From Bordetella petrii (GTDB taxonomy: Bacteria > Pseudomonadota > Gammaproteobacteria > Burkholderiales > Burkholderiaceae_B), in NCBI RefSeq assembly GCF_020991325.1, contig NZ_JAJMLX010000006.1:1-50317 (forward strand): a DNA stretch of 50,317 bases. The letters run 5' to 3'. Made by a program: the position numbers and the translations under genes. Shown piece by piece: positions 17,616 to 25,645 of this stretch. The notes beneath the pieces were generated by a model that did not search any database, had not been told where the DNA came from, and was given only the letters and a program-made list of their open reading frames with translations. Numbering within the stretch: position 1 is the stretch's first letter; every line of letters begins with the position of its first letter.

Positions 17616-18569
17616 ATGGATCTGGTTGATTGCAGGCTGGTCGTCAACATCGCCCAGTCGAAAAGCCTTACCCAGGGGGGACGAGACACCTTCCTGTCGC
17701 TGCCGGCGGCCAGCCTGCGGCTGAAATCGCTGGAAAGCGAGCTGGGCCTGCGCCTGTTCCACAGGCGCCATCACGGCATGGAACTGACCGAGGCGGGGCT
17801 GGGTTTTGTCCAGCATGCCCGCACCATTCTCGGCAACGTCAGCAATCTGCACGCCCACCTGCAAGGCTACAAAGACAAAAGCCGGCGCTTCCTGCGGGTG
17901 GCGGCCAATACGTCTTATGTCACGGTGTTCCTGCCGCCCCTGGTCAAGACATACCTGTCCGCGCACTCGGGGGTAGGCATCGATATCCAGTCGGCCCGGC
18001 GCGAAGACATCGAAGCCGGCCTGCAGGAAGACCGCTATGACATCGGTTTCCTGTCGTCGCACAACCCGGTTTTCGCGGTGGATCCCATCGATTTCGGGGC
18101 CGATCCCATGGTGGTGATCACCTCGGCCGATTCCGACCTGGCCGCTTTGCCGTCCATCGATCTGCAGCGCTTCGCGGCCTGCCAGCACGTCATGCTGGGC
18201 GAGCAATGCACCCTGACCGCCTACCTGCGCGAGCGCCTGGCCGAACATGGCCTGAAGCTGAATGTGCGCGTCAACGTGGCAGACTACAAAACCATGCACG
18301 ACATGGTGGCATCGAACATCGGCGTGGGACTGATCCACGCTTCGCTGGCGCGCCGCTACGGTAACGCGCAGATCCGCGCCATTCCGCTGGATGCGGCCTG
18401 GGCGCAGCACCGGCGTTACGCGCTGGTAACCGAGGGTGCCCGGGCCAGCCACTGCGTCAACGACTTCTTGTCGTATGTCGTGGATAACTGGCTAGGGCTG
18501 GATGAACAGGTGCGCGCGGGCGCGGGGCCATTGCAGGCGCCGCCCGGAATCAGGCCGGCTGCAGCCTGA
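17616..18569 (+). CDS. LysR-family transcriptional regulator
   Basis: A 317-residue protein with an N-terminal winged helix-turn-helix (residues 1-65, ASLRLKSLESELGLRLFHRR) and a periplasmic-binding-like effector domain from about residue 90. ATG at 17616-17618 begins the canonical MDLVDCRLVVNIAQS. It is divergent from the DUF35-thiolase-CoA-transferase run, the usual layout for a LysR activator and its target. The 201-base divergent gap contains short symmetric elements such as AATCTTGATT. Its last 20 bases overlap, on the opposite strand, the end of the biotin carrier gene at 18550. A small acid or CoA ester as inducer is a guess from context. Confidence 0.9.
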   Translation: MDLVDCRLVVNIAQSKSLTQGGRDTFLSLPAASLRLKSLESELGLRLFHRRHHGMELTEAGLGFVQHARTILGNVSNLHAHLQGYKDKSRRFLRVAANTSYVTVFLPPLVKTYLSAHSGVGIDIQSARREDIEAGLQEDRYDIGFLSSHNPVFAVDPIDFGADPMVVITSADSDLAALPSIDLQRFAACQHVMLGEQCTLTAYLRERLAEHGLKLNVRVNVADYKTMHDMVASNIGVGLIHASLARRYGNAQIRAIPLDAAWAQHRRYALVTEGARASHCVNDFLSYVVDNWLGLDEQVRAGAGPLQAPPGIRPAAA

Positions 18570-18780
18570 ACAGGGCCTGGTCTTCGTCGACCCTGGCCGA
18601 GGCTTGCACGGCGATGTCGACGATGGTGCCGGCCTGTTCGGCCTCCACGGGGATTTCCATTTTCATGGACTCGATCGTGGCCAGCAGGTCGCCAGCCTGC
18701 ACGGCCTGCCCGGCGGACACTTCAATGCGCAACACGGTACCCGCAACAGGCGAGGGAACGGAGATAGGGGAACTGGCCAT
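18550..18780 (-). CDS. stand-alone biotin carboxyl carrier protein (BCCP)
   Basis: A 76-residue biotinyl domain with the canonical ESMKMEIPV; Lys40 is the predicted biotinylation site. It contains only the barrel-sandwich fold, beginning VPSPVAGTVLRIEVSAGQA, without the N-terminal part of ordinary AccB. It therefore represents a detached BCCP like those fused to the end of propionyl- or methylcrotonyl-CoA carboxylase alpha chains. The start ATG (18778-18780) lies eight bases after the biotin carboxylase stop. It should carry carboxybiotin between that carboxylase and the carboxyltransferase at 23258. Its 3' end overlaps the convergent LysR gene by 20 bases. Confidence 0.93.
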   Translation of the reverse strand: MASSPISVPSPVAGTVLRIEVSAGQAVQAGDLLATIESMKMEIPVEAEQAGTIVDIAVQASARVDEDQALFRLQPA

Positions 18781-18788
18781 GAGGGTTC

Positions 18789-20108
18789 TCAGTGTTTGTC
18801 GGTGGAATAGCGGTTGGCAAGAAAATCCGGGTCGTCCAGCACCTGCAGCACGAACGGGATATTCGTCTTGACCCCCTGGACCTGCGCGCCCGACAGGGCT
18901 TCGCGCAGGCTGGCGATGCAGGCGGCGCGGTCCGGTCCGCGGGCGATCACCTTCGCCAGCAGGGGGTCGTAGTAAGGGGTGACGCGGTTGCCCGGACCGT
19001 AGCTCGGTTCCACGCGGATGTCCGGCCGGACGGGAAACTCGAAGGCTTCCAGCACCCCGCACGACGGGAAGAACCGTACCGGGTCCTCGGCATACACGCG
19101 GGCCTCGATGGCGTGGCCCTGCCGTGCTACGTCGGCGGGTAGTACCTGGTCCAGCCGCTGCCCGTAGGCCAGCCGGATTTGCGCGGCCACGATATCGATG
19201 CCGGTGATTTCCTCGGTTACCGCGTGCTCCACTTGCAGGCGGGTGTTCACCTCCAGGAAGTTGAAACCATGCTCGCCGTCGTACAGCATTTCCACCGTGC
19301 CGATGACGTCGTAGCCGACCTCGGCCATGATCTGCTCCAGCCGCGTCGTGATGGCCTGCAGCGTGTCGGCGGGAATGGCGGCCGCCGGCGCCTCTTCAAT
19401 GACCTTCTGGTGGCGCCGCTGCACACTGCAGTCGCGCTCGAACAGGCAGCGCACGTTGCCGTGGCGGTCGGCCAGGAACTGGAACTCGATATGGCGCGGG
19501 TGCACCGCCAGTTGTTCGGCGTACAGGCTGCTGGCGCCGAAGGCCTTGGCCGATATGCTGCTGCTGCGCTCCCAGGCGGCGGCCAATTGGTCGCGCGCAT
19601 GGATGGGGGCCATGCCGATGCCGCCGCCGCCGCCCGAGGGCTTCAGCAGCAGCGGCAGCCCGATCTGCTCGACCGCTTGCTCCAGGTCTTGCAGGCTGTT
19701 CAGTTCCTCGCTGCTGCGCAGCATGGGCATGCCATGCGGTTGCAGGTATTCGCGCGCGCGGATCTTGTCGCCCAGCAGGGCGATCCAGTGGGCCGAGGGG
19801 CCCACGAATACCAGTCCCGACGCTTCCACGCTGCGCGCGAACGCGGCGTTCTCCGACAGGAACCCATAGCCGGGGTGAATGCCATCGCAGCCCTGGTCAA
19901 TGGCGGCGCGCAGAATGGCGTCCTGGTCCAGATAGCTTTCCTGCGCGCTGGGCCCGCCGATGCGCAAAGCCTGCGTGGCCTGGCCGACGTAAGGCAGGCC
20001 GGCGTCCGCATCGGAATAGATGGCTACCGATTGCATGCCCAGTTTGTCCAGGGCGCGGATGACGCGCGACGCCACCGCGCCGCGATTGGCGACCAGAACT
20101 TTCTTCAT
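18789..20108 (-). CDS. biotin carboxylase subunit of an acyl-CoA carboxylase
   Basis: A 439-residue ATP-grasp enzyme of AccC type. It starts MKKVLVANRGAVASRVIRAL, the family's biotin-carboxylase N-terminus, and contains the glycine-rich ATP lid LKPSGGGGGIGMAP. The catalytic region includes HIEFQFLADRHGN, CSVQRRHQKVIEEAP and NTRLQVEHAVTE, where the common VEHPVTE reads Ala instead of Pro. It carboxylates biotin on the separate carrier protein with ATP and bicarbonate. ATG at 20106-20108 overlaps the stop of the ADP-forming ligase gene (ATGA). It is not fused to a BCCP, unlike most propionyl-CoA carboxylase alpha chains. Confidence 0.94.
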   Translation of the reverse strand: MKKVLVANRGAVASRVIRALDKLGMQSVAIYSDADAGLPYVGQATQALRIGGPSAQESYLDQDAILRAAIDQGCDGIHPGYGFLSENAAFARSVEASGLVFVGPSAHWIALLGDKIRAREYLQPHGMPMLRSSEELNSLQDLEQAVEQIGLPLLLKPSGGGGGIGMAPIHARDQLAAAWERSSSISAKAFGASSLYAEQLAVHPRHIEFQFLADRHGNVRCLFERDCSVQRRHQKVIEEAPAAAIPADTLQAITTRLEQIMAEVGYDVIGTVEMLYDGEHGFNFLEVNTRLQVEHAVTEEITGIDIVAAQIRLAYGQRLDQVLPADVARQGHAIEARVYAEDPVRFFPSCGVLEAFEFPVRPDIRVEPSYGPGNRVTPYYDPLLAKVIARGPDRAACIASLREALSGAQVQGVKTNIPFVLQVLDDPDFLANRYSTDKH

Positions 20109-22201
20109 GCGCGCGTCTCCTTGGTTACGGCCAGTGCGTCCACGATGGCTGGCGCATGCGCGCCGCGCCGCACCCGCACGGGGTTGATGTCCAGCGAATG
20201 GATGCCCAGGCTGGAATCGGCAAGCAGGCCGCCCACTTGCACCAGCAATTGCGCCAGGGCACCGGTATCCACGGCAGGCAGGCCGCGCGCGGCCTGGAAG
20301 GCGCGCGCGATGTGCAGCCTGCCGATCGCGGCGCGGGCCTCGTCCGGTGTCACGGGGGCGGCCATGAACTGGACATCGTTCAACGCTTCGACCAGTACGC
20401 CGCCATGTCCGACGGCCACCATGGGCCCGAAGGCGGCGTCGTAGTGGGCGCCCACCATGATCTCGAAATCCGCCGGCGCCATGTCGGCCAGCATCAGGCG
20501 TGGCCGTGCCTCGCCATGCCTGGCCAGGGTGTCCAGCAGTTCGCGGGCGGCGGCGCGCAGGGCCGCGTCGTCCGCGATGCCGACCTTCACCAGGCCGAAT
20601 TCCGACTTGTGGTTGATGGCGGCGCTGACGCCCTTCAACACCACGGGCGGACGGCCCCATGCTTCCCAGGCGCCCAGCACCGCGTCCAGGCTGTCGCATG
20701 TCCGGTGGCGCACCACCGGCAGGCCCGCCCGGGCCAGCAGCGCAAAACTTGCCGGCTCGTCCAGGGGGCGCCCGGCTTGCGGCGCGGCCGGATCTACGGC
20801 AAAGACGGGGGGGCTAGGCGGTGGAGCGGTGTTGCGGTCATGGTAATTGGCCAGCATGCCCAGGGCCTGGATGGCGCGGCGTTCGCTGCTGAATACCGGT
20901 ATGCGGTGCCGCCTGAAGCATTCCGCGGCCCAACCCTGGTTGATGCCGGCCGCCACCGGGATGTGCGAGGCGTCCGAGAATTCGCGCAGTTCGCGGGCAA
21001 AGCGGTCGAAGTCGTAGCCCTTGCCGCCGATAGGGAAACCGGCGAACACCAGGTCGGTATTGCGGGCCTGCGCGATCCTTTCCAGGATCTGGCTGAACAG
21101 GGCAGGGTTGCGCAAGGTGGCGGTTGTCATGTCGATGGGGTTGCCGGGCGCGATATACGTCGGCAGCACCTCGGACAGGCGGGCCTTGAAGGCGTCGTCA
21201 AAGGGCGCCAGTTCCAAGCCGGCCGCTTCGGCGGCATCCGCCGACAGCACGCAACTGGCGCCCGAGTTGCTGATGGACACGATGCGGCGCCCGGGGCGGC
21301 CGCGCTGCTCCAGGAACAGCTGGCTCAGTTGCGCCAGTTCTTCGAAATCCGCGACGCGCAGGATCCCGTACTTTTCCAGGAAGGCGTCGACGACCCGGTC
21401 TTCCGATGCCAGCGCGCCCGTATGCGAGGCGGCGGTGCGTTGGCCGCTTTGCGTGCGCCCGGCCTTGGCCAGCAATACCGGCACGCCTTTCTCCCTGGCC
21501 CGCAGCGCGGCATGCGCCAGTTTCGCCGGGTTGGGAATCGATTCGGCATAGGCCAGGATCACTTTGATTTCGTCGTCGGCCGCATAGGCGTCGATCAGGT
21601 CGGCCACGTCTACGTCGGCCTCGTTGCCGGTAGCCACCATGTACTTGGCGCCCAGCCCCAGCTCGTCCAGGCGCGCATACACGATCTGCGAGCCGGCGCC
21701 GCTCTGGCTGACGATGCCGATGGGTGTCGAACGAGCCTGCACCTGGTCGATGATGGTGCCGAAATGCGCAATGGCGCCGCTGCCGAAATTGGCCACGCCC
21801 TGGGTGTTAGGCCCGATCAGCCGCAGTTGGCCGGCGCGGGCGATGGCGGCGATTTCTTCCTGCTGTTCTCGTCCGTGCTGGCCCAGTTCCGCATAGCCTG
21901 ACGCGAAGATGATGGCGGCGCCCGCCCCCTTGCCTATGGCCGAGCGCAGCGCCTCGGCAATCTGCGCTTCGGGCAGGGCGATCACCACCAGGTCGGGCGC
22001 GCCGGGCACGTCTTCCAGCCGGCGGTACGCACGGATGTCCTGGACCCGGTCGCGGTTGAGCGACACGGGATACAGCTTTCCGGCAAAGCCGCTGCGCAAG
22101 GTGTAGTCGATGACGCGGCCGCCCGGCTTCAGCGGGTCGTCGGATGCGCCCAGCACCGCAATGGATTCGGGCGCCAGCAGGCGAGACAAGGAATGGTTCA
22201 C
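20105..22201 (-). CDS. ADP-forming acyl-CoA synthetase (acetate-CoA-ligase/Acd type, alpha-beta fusion)
   Basis: A 698-residue fused NDP-forming acyl-CoA ligase. The N-terminal CoA-binding Rossmann domain begins APESIAVLGASDDPLKPGG. A succinyl-CoA-ligase-like domain carries the phosphohistidine segment SHTGALASEDRVVD. The C-terminal ATP-grasp part includes PPVVLKGVSAAINHKSEFG. It converts a carboxylic acid, CoA and ATP into acyl-CoA and ADP. The start is taken as GTG at 22199-22201, whose GTGA overlaps the stop of the Bug gene, because no ATG fits before the CoA-binding domain. It sits between a Bug receptor and biotin carboxylase, so it probably activates the imported acid. Confidence 0.9.
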   Translation of the reverse strand: MNHSLSRLLAPESIAVLGASDDPLKPGGRVIDYTLRSGFAGKLYPVSLNRDRVQDIRAYRRLEDVPGAPDLVVIALPEAQIAEALRSAIGKGAGAAIIFASGYAELGQHGREQQEEIAAIARAGQLRLIGPNTQGVANFGSGAIAHFGTIIDQVQARSTPIGIVSQSGAGSQIVYARLDELGLGAKYMVATGNEADVDVADLIDAYAADDEIKVILAYAESIPNPAKLAHAALRAREKGVPVLLAKAGRTQSGQRTAASHTGALASEDRVVDAFLEKYGILRVADFEELAQLSQLFLEQRGRPGRRIVSISNSGASCVLSADAAEAAGLELAPFDDAFKARLSEVLPTYIAPGNPIDMTTATLRNPALFSQILERIAQARNTDLVFAGFPIGGKGYDFDRFARELREFSDASHIPVAAGINQGWAAECFRRHRIPVFSSERRAIQALGMLANYHDRNTAPPPSPPVFAVDPAAPQAGRPLDEPASFALLARAGLPVVRHRTCDSLDAVLGAWEAWGRPPVVLKGVSAAINHKSEFGLVKVGIADDAALRAAARELLDTLARHGEARPRLMLADMAPADFEIMVGAHYDAAFGPMVAVGHGGVLVEALNDVQFMAAPVTPDEARAAIGRLHIARAFQAARGLPAVDTGALAQLLVQVGGLLADSSLGIHSLDINPVRVRRGAHAPAIVDALAVTKETRA

Positions 22202-23190
22202 TTGGGCGTTCCCGTCTGCAGATTCGCCGCCTTCGCGACTTCCGTCCATTTGGCGATTTCACTGCGCAGGTAGTCGGACATTTCGGCCGGCGTAAGGGTA
22301 GAGCGCGTGGCCGAGATCTGCTTCAGGAATTCCCGCGAGTCGGGTGTCTGCATGCTGTCGATCGCCATCTTGTTCAGGTACTGCTGGATGTCCGCCGGCG
22401 TGTTGGCTGGTGCCACGACGGCGATCCAGGTGGTGGCTTCGTAGCCGGGCACGCCCTGTTCGGCAATGGTGGGAACATCGGGCAGGATGTCGAAGCGTTC
22501 CTTGCCCGTGACGCCAATGGGCCGCAACTGGCCGGCTTCTATGAACTGCATGACCGAGCTGGGGTCGACGAATCCGGACTCCAACTGGCCGCCCACCAGG
22601 TCGTTCACCTGCAGCACCATGCCTTTGTAGGGAATGTGCTGCATATTGGCCTTGGTCTTGAGCTTCAGCAGTTCGCCTGACAGGTGCGTGGATCCGCCCG
22701 CGCCCGAAGATCCGAACGACATGCCGCCGGATTCGTTGTTGGCATACTGCAGGTATTCTTGAAGGTTCTTCACCGGCACCTTGCTGTTCACCACCAGGAT
22801 GTTCGGGGTGGTCAGGAACAGGGCCACAGGGCTGAAGTCGCGCACCGGGTCGTACGGCAGGTCGCGGCGTATGGCGGCGCTGATGCCGAAGTGCGTCGCG
22901 GTGACCAGCAGCGTGTAGCCGTCGGGCGCGGCGCGCGATACCTGCTGGGCGCCCACCTGGCCGCTGGCACCAGCCTTGTTCTGCACTACCACGGTCTGGC
23001 CGGTTTGTTTTTCCAGGTAGGCCGCGAAGCGCCGGCCGACCAGGTCGGTCAGGCCGCCGGGCGGGAAGGGCACCACGACGGTGATCTGCTTGTCGGGATA
23101 CGCGGCCTGCGCCCGCGGCGCCACGGCCGCCAGGATGCACCCGGCCAGGGCCGCCACGCCCAGTGTCTTGATGAAAGTCCTTTTCTGCAC
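22198..23190 (-). CDS. Bug-family periplasmic binding protein
   Basis: A 330-residue receptor. A Sec-type signal, MQKRTFIKTLGVAALAG to about PRAQA, precedes YPDKQITVVVPFPPGGLTD, the typical mature start. Further family marks are GSSGAGGSTHLSG and HIPYKGMVLQVND. It has no cognate TctAB genes here. The gene is embedded in an acyl-CoA carboxylase operon: its stop overlaps the GTG start of the acyl-CoA ligase gene and it lies 67 bases after the carboxyltransferase gene. Binding and uptake of the acid that this operon activates and carboxylates is the most economical reading. A sensory role is also possible, as for other orphan Bug proteins. Confidence 0.93.
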   Translation of the reverse strand: MQKRTFIKTLGVAALAGCILAAVAPRAQAAYPDKQITVVVPFPPGGLTDLVGRRFAAYLEKQTGQTVVVQNKAGASGQVGAQQVSRAAPDGYTLLVTATHFGISAAIRRDLPYDPVRDFSPVALFLTTPNILVVNSKVPVKNLQEYLQYANNESGGMSFGSSGAGGSTHLSGELLKLKTKANMQHIPYKGMVLQVNDLVGGQLESGFVDPSSVMQFIEAGQLRPIGVTGKERFDILPDVPTIAEQGVPGYEATTWIAVVAPANTPADIQQYLNKMAIDSMQTPDSREFLKQISATRSTLTPAEMSDYLRSEIAKWTEVAKAANLQTGTPK

Positions 23191-23257
23191 GCTTGTCTCC
23201 TTGGTGGTATGGGTATGTATGCAGCAAGAAAAGCCCGTATTGCGTGACGCCTTGCGT

Positions 23258-24805
23258 TCAGGGCCGATAGCGCAACGTCGTCATGCCTGGCTTGCGCAAT
23301 GGCGCCGCCAGGCTGGCGAAGTCGCACAGAATCGCGCGGGTGTCGCGCGGGTCGATGATTTCTTCGATGACGAAGGCTTCGGCGCTGCGCTGCGGCGACG
23401 ACAGGCGGCGCAGCCGCTGTTCGATCTCCGCGCGCCGCGCGTCGGGGTCGGGGCTGCTGGCGATGTCGTTCTTGTAAGCCGCTTCTAGGCCTCCTTCGAT
23501 GGGCAGCGATCCCCAGTTGGCGGAAGGCCAGGCATAGCGCAGCGCGTAACGGCCCTGATGCTGGTGGCCGGCCGCGGCCACGCCGTAGGCCTTGCGCAAA
23601 ATCATCGTGCACCACGGCACAGTGGTCTGGTAAATGGCCGACAGGGCCCGCACCCCCGACCGCATCACGCCGGACTGCTCGGCTTCCAGGCCGATCTGGA
23701 AGCCCGGCACATCCACGAAGTTCACCACCGGCAAATGGAATAGCTGGGCCAAGTCCACGAAACGGGTGAACTTGTCGGTGGTAAGGCGGTCCCACACGCC
23801 GCCGTAGTGATAGGGGTCGCTGGCGATCACGGCCACGGGCCAGCCGTCCAGCCGCGCCAGGCCGGTGACGATGCCCTTGCCCCAGTGGCGGCCTATTTCG
23901 AAGAACGACTCTTGGTCGAACACGCTCTGCAGAATGGGGCGGATCTTGTACACCTTGCGCGGGTCGCGCGGAATGGCGCTGATCAGGGCTTCGTCGCGGC
24001 GGTCCGGCGCGTCGGTGCGCTCGGCGCGTGCCGGCAGTTCGAATACCGATTTGGGCAGGTACGACAGAAAGCGCCGCGCCCTGTCGAAGGCCTCGGCTTC
24101 CGACGAAGCCTCGTCGTCCACCACGCCGTTGCGAGTGTGGATGTGGCTGCCGCCCAGTTCATTCTTGCCGATGGGCGCGCCCACGCGCGCCACCACCGGC
24201 GGGCCGGCGTTGAACAACTGCGCCGTGTCTTTCACCATGACCGAGTAATGGCTGGCCGCCACGCGCGCCGCGCCCTTGCCGGCCACCGAGCCCAGCGCCA
24301 GGCCCACCACGGGCACCAGCGTCAGGTTTTCCGCCACAAGCTGCCAATCACGCATTACCGGCAGCAGCGTATGGCCCTTGGTTTCGATGTTCTTGACCGA
24401 GCCTCCGCCGCCGGTGCCGTCCACCAGCCGGATCATGGGCAGTTCCAGGTCGTGCGCCATGCGTTCGGCATGCGCCAGCTTTTCCGATACCGCCCCGTCG
24501 TTGGCGCCGCCGCGGATGGTGAAGTCATCGCCCACCAGCACCACGGGGCGGCCGTCGACGCGCGCCCGGCCCATGATCATGTTCGACGGCATGTGAGACA
24601 CCAGCTTGCCGTCTTCGTCGTAGTCGGCGAAGCCGGTCAGGCTGCCCACTTCGTGGAACGAATCGGGGTCGGCGATGGCCTCTATCCGTTCGCGCACCGT
24701 GAGCTTGCCGGCGTCTTTGTGGCGGCGCACTTTTTCTTCGCCGCCCATGTGGCGGGCTAATTGCTTGCGATGCAGCAGTTCATCGACTTCGGGTTGCCAG
24801 GTCAT
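23258..24805 (-). CDS. acyl-CoA carboxylase carboxyltransferase (propionyl-CoA carboxylase beta-like)
   Basis: A 515-residue carboxyltransferase with two crotonase-like halves. The N-terminal half contains HMGGEEKVRRHKDAGKLTVR, a GGANDGAVSEKLAHAERMAH segment and VPVVGLALGSVAGKGAARVA. The C-terminal half contains VNFVDVPGFQIGLEAEQSG and the carboxybiotin-binding region ILRKAYGVAAAGHQ. It moves CO2 from carboxybiotin to an acyl-CoA. ATG at 24803-24805 was chosen because GAGGAG lies at good spacing before it; a further ATG at 24823 would bury that site. It is the first gene of the leftward run with Bug receptor, ADP-forming ligase, biotin carboxylase and BCCP. Confidence 0.92.
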   Translation of the reverse strand: MTWQPEVDELLHRKQLARHMGGEEKVRRHKDAGKLTVRERIEAIADPDSFHEVGSLTGFADYDEDGKLVSHMPSNMIMGRARVDGRPVVLVGDDFTIRGGANDGAVSEKLAHAERMAHDLELPMIRLVDGTGGGGSVKNIETKGHTLLPVMRDWQLVAENLTLVPVVGLALGSVAGKGAARVAASHYSVMVKDTAQLFNAGPPVVARVGAPIGKNELGGSHIHTRNGVVDDEASSEAEAFDRARRFLSYLPKSVFELPARAERTDAPDRRDEALISAIPRDPRKVYKIRPILQSVFDQESFFEIGRHWGKGIVTGLARLDGWPVAVIASDPYHYGGVWDRLTTDKFTRFVDLAQLFHLPVVNFVDVPGFQIGLEAEQSGVMRSGVRALSAIYQTTVPWCTMILRKAYGVAAAGHQHQGRYALRYAWPSANWGSLPIEGGLEAAYKNDIASSPDPDARRAEIEQRLRRLSSPQRSAEAFVIEEIIDPRDTRAILCDFASLAAPLRKPGMTTLRYRP

Positions 24806-24862
24806 CTTGATGGTCTCCTCATCCATCAAGACTGACACCGCACCCTATGGCGGGGCAAATTT

Positions 24863-24875
24863 GATTTTCAAAATC
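24863..24875. promoter_or_regulatory. palindrome upstream of the carboxylase operon
   Basis: GATTTT, a central C, then AAAATC, a perfect 13-base palindrome 58 bases before the start of the carboxyltransferase gene in an AT-rich stretch. A second element, CAAGC-N10-GCTTG, stands nearby (about 24898-24917). AT-rich symmetric sites of this size fit LysR-type regulators, and the gene at 17616 encodes a candidate. The link is inference. Confidence 0.4.
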
Positions 24876-24935
24876 GGCCCTAAGCGAGGAAAAAGCGCAA
24901 GCAAAATCAAAGGCTTGAAATTCTTGCGCGCCCGT

Positions 24936-25451
24936 TCAGTCGAACACGTCGAACAATACATCCGCGATGATGGCGGTGCCGATGGCTACCAGAATAAGAT
25001 CGCTGCCGGCCACGCGCCACTCATAGCCGGGGTACACCGGCAAATGGCCCAGCATGGGGCCAGGGACCATTTTCTTGGCGATTCCCGGTGGCAAGGGTTT
25101 GCCGCGCGCCAGATTCTTGCGGATGCCGGGAGGCAACGATGAATAGCCGGTCATGCCGTAATCGCTGGCATAGCCCCGGGCAGTGGCGACGCTGATGCCC
25201 GCAGTCACCAGCGAGACGTTGACATTGACGTCGTCGCTGCGATAAGCCCCGCCGGAATTACCCTTGCCCTGGTTGCCGCCGCCATTGCCCTTGCCATTGT
25301 TGTTGCCATTGCCGTTGTTCTTGCCGTTGCCTTGCCCCTGGCCGGCATTCGCGGGTTTGCCTTTGCCCTCGGGGGGGGCGGCATGCAATGGGCCTGCCAA
25401 CAGGCTGCTACAGGCCGCGACCAGAATCAGTTTGCGAGCGAAGGTGCGCAT
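24936..25451 (-). CDS. CigR-like inner-membrane/secreted protein with Asn-Gly-Lys-rich linker
   Basis: A 171-residue protein. A signal peptide (MRTFARKLILVAACSSLLAG to about HAAP) is followed by a low-complexity linker of Gly, Asn and Lys (roughly residues 28-70). The conserved C-terminal domain contains YSSLPPGIRKNLARGKPLPP and PVYPGYEWRVAGSDLILVA, ending in a hydrophobic segment. The C-terminal pattern matches the anti-virulence regulator CigR family known from Salmonella. The role in this organism is unknown, and no virulence gene is adjacent. ATG at 25449-25451 follows GGAGCCC. It is preceded by a 194-base gap in which I see no other gene. Confidence 0.78.
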   Translation of the reverse strand: MRTFARKLILVAACSSLLAGPLHAAPPEGKGKPANAGQGQGNGKNNGNGNNNGKGNGGGNQGKGNSGGAYRSDDVNVNVSLVTAGISVATARGYASDYGMTGYSSLPPGIRKNLARGKPLPPGIAKKMVPGPMLGHLPVYPGYEWRVAGSDLILVAIGTAIIADVLFDVFD

Positions 25452-25645
25452 GATGGGCTCCTGTTATTGGAATGCGATGCAAGTGTAGGCCCCGGCGGTA
25501 ACTGGGCAAGCAGATTATCGGTGCCAAGTTTTTCCGAGGTTGCCGAATGTGACACCGCTTCGACGCCAGGCTAAGCGCCCGTGGCGGCGCCGGCTTCCCA
25601 CCGTACACACTGCGGCCGCCGTAGCGGACAGCGGGCTGCCGGCCG

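Noticed and set aside
18789-20699. Extended start of biotin carboxylase inside the acyl-CoA ligase gene
   Set aside because: The canonical N-terminus begins at ATG 20106-20108 (MKKVLVANRG). The upstream part is out-of-frame ligase sequence.
25262-25340. Short repetitive DNA as a possible CRISPR or tandem-repeat array
   Set aside because: The repetition lies inside a reading frame and only encodes a Gly/Asn/Lys linker; units are irregular, with no spacers.
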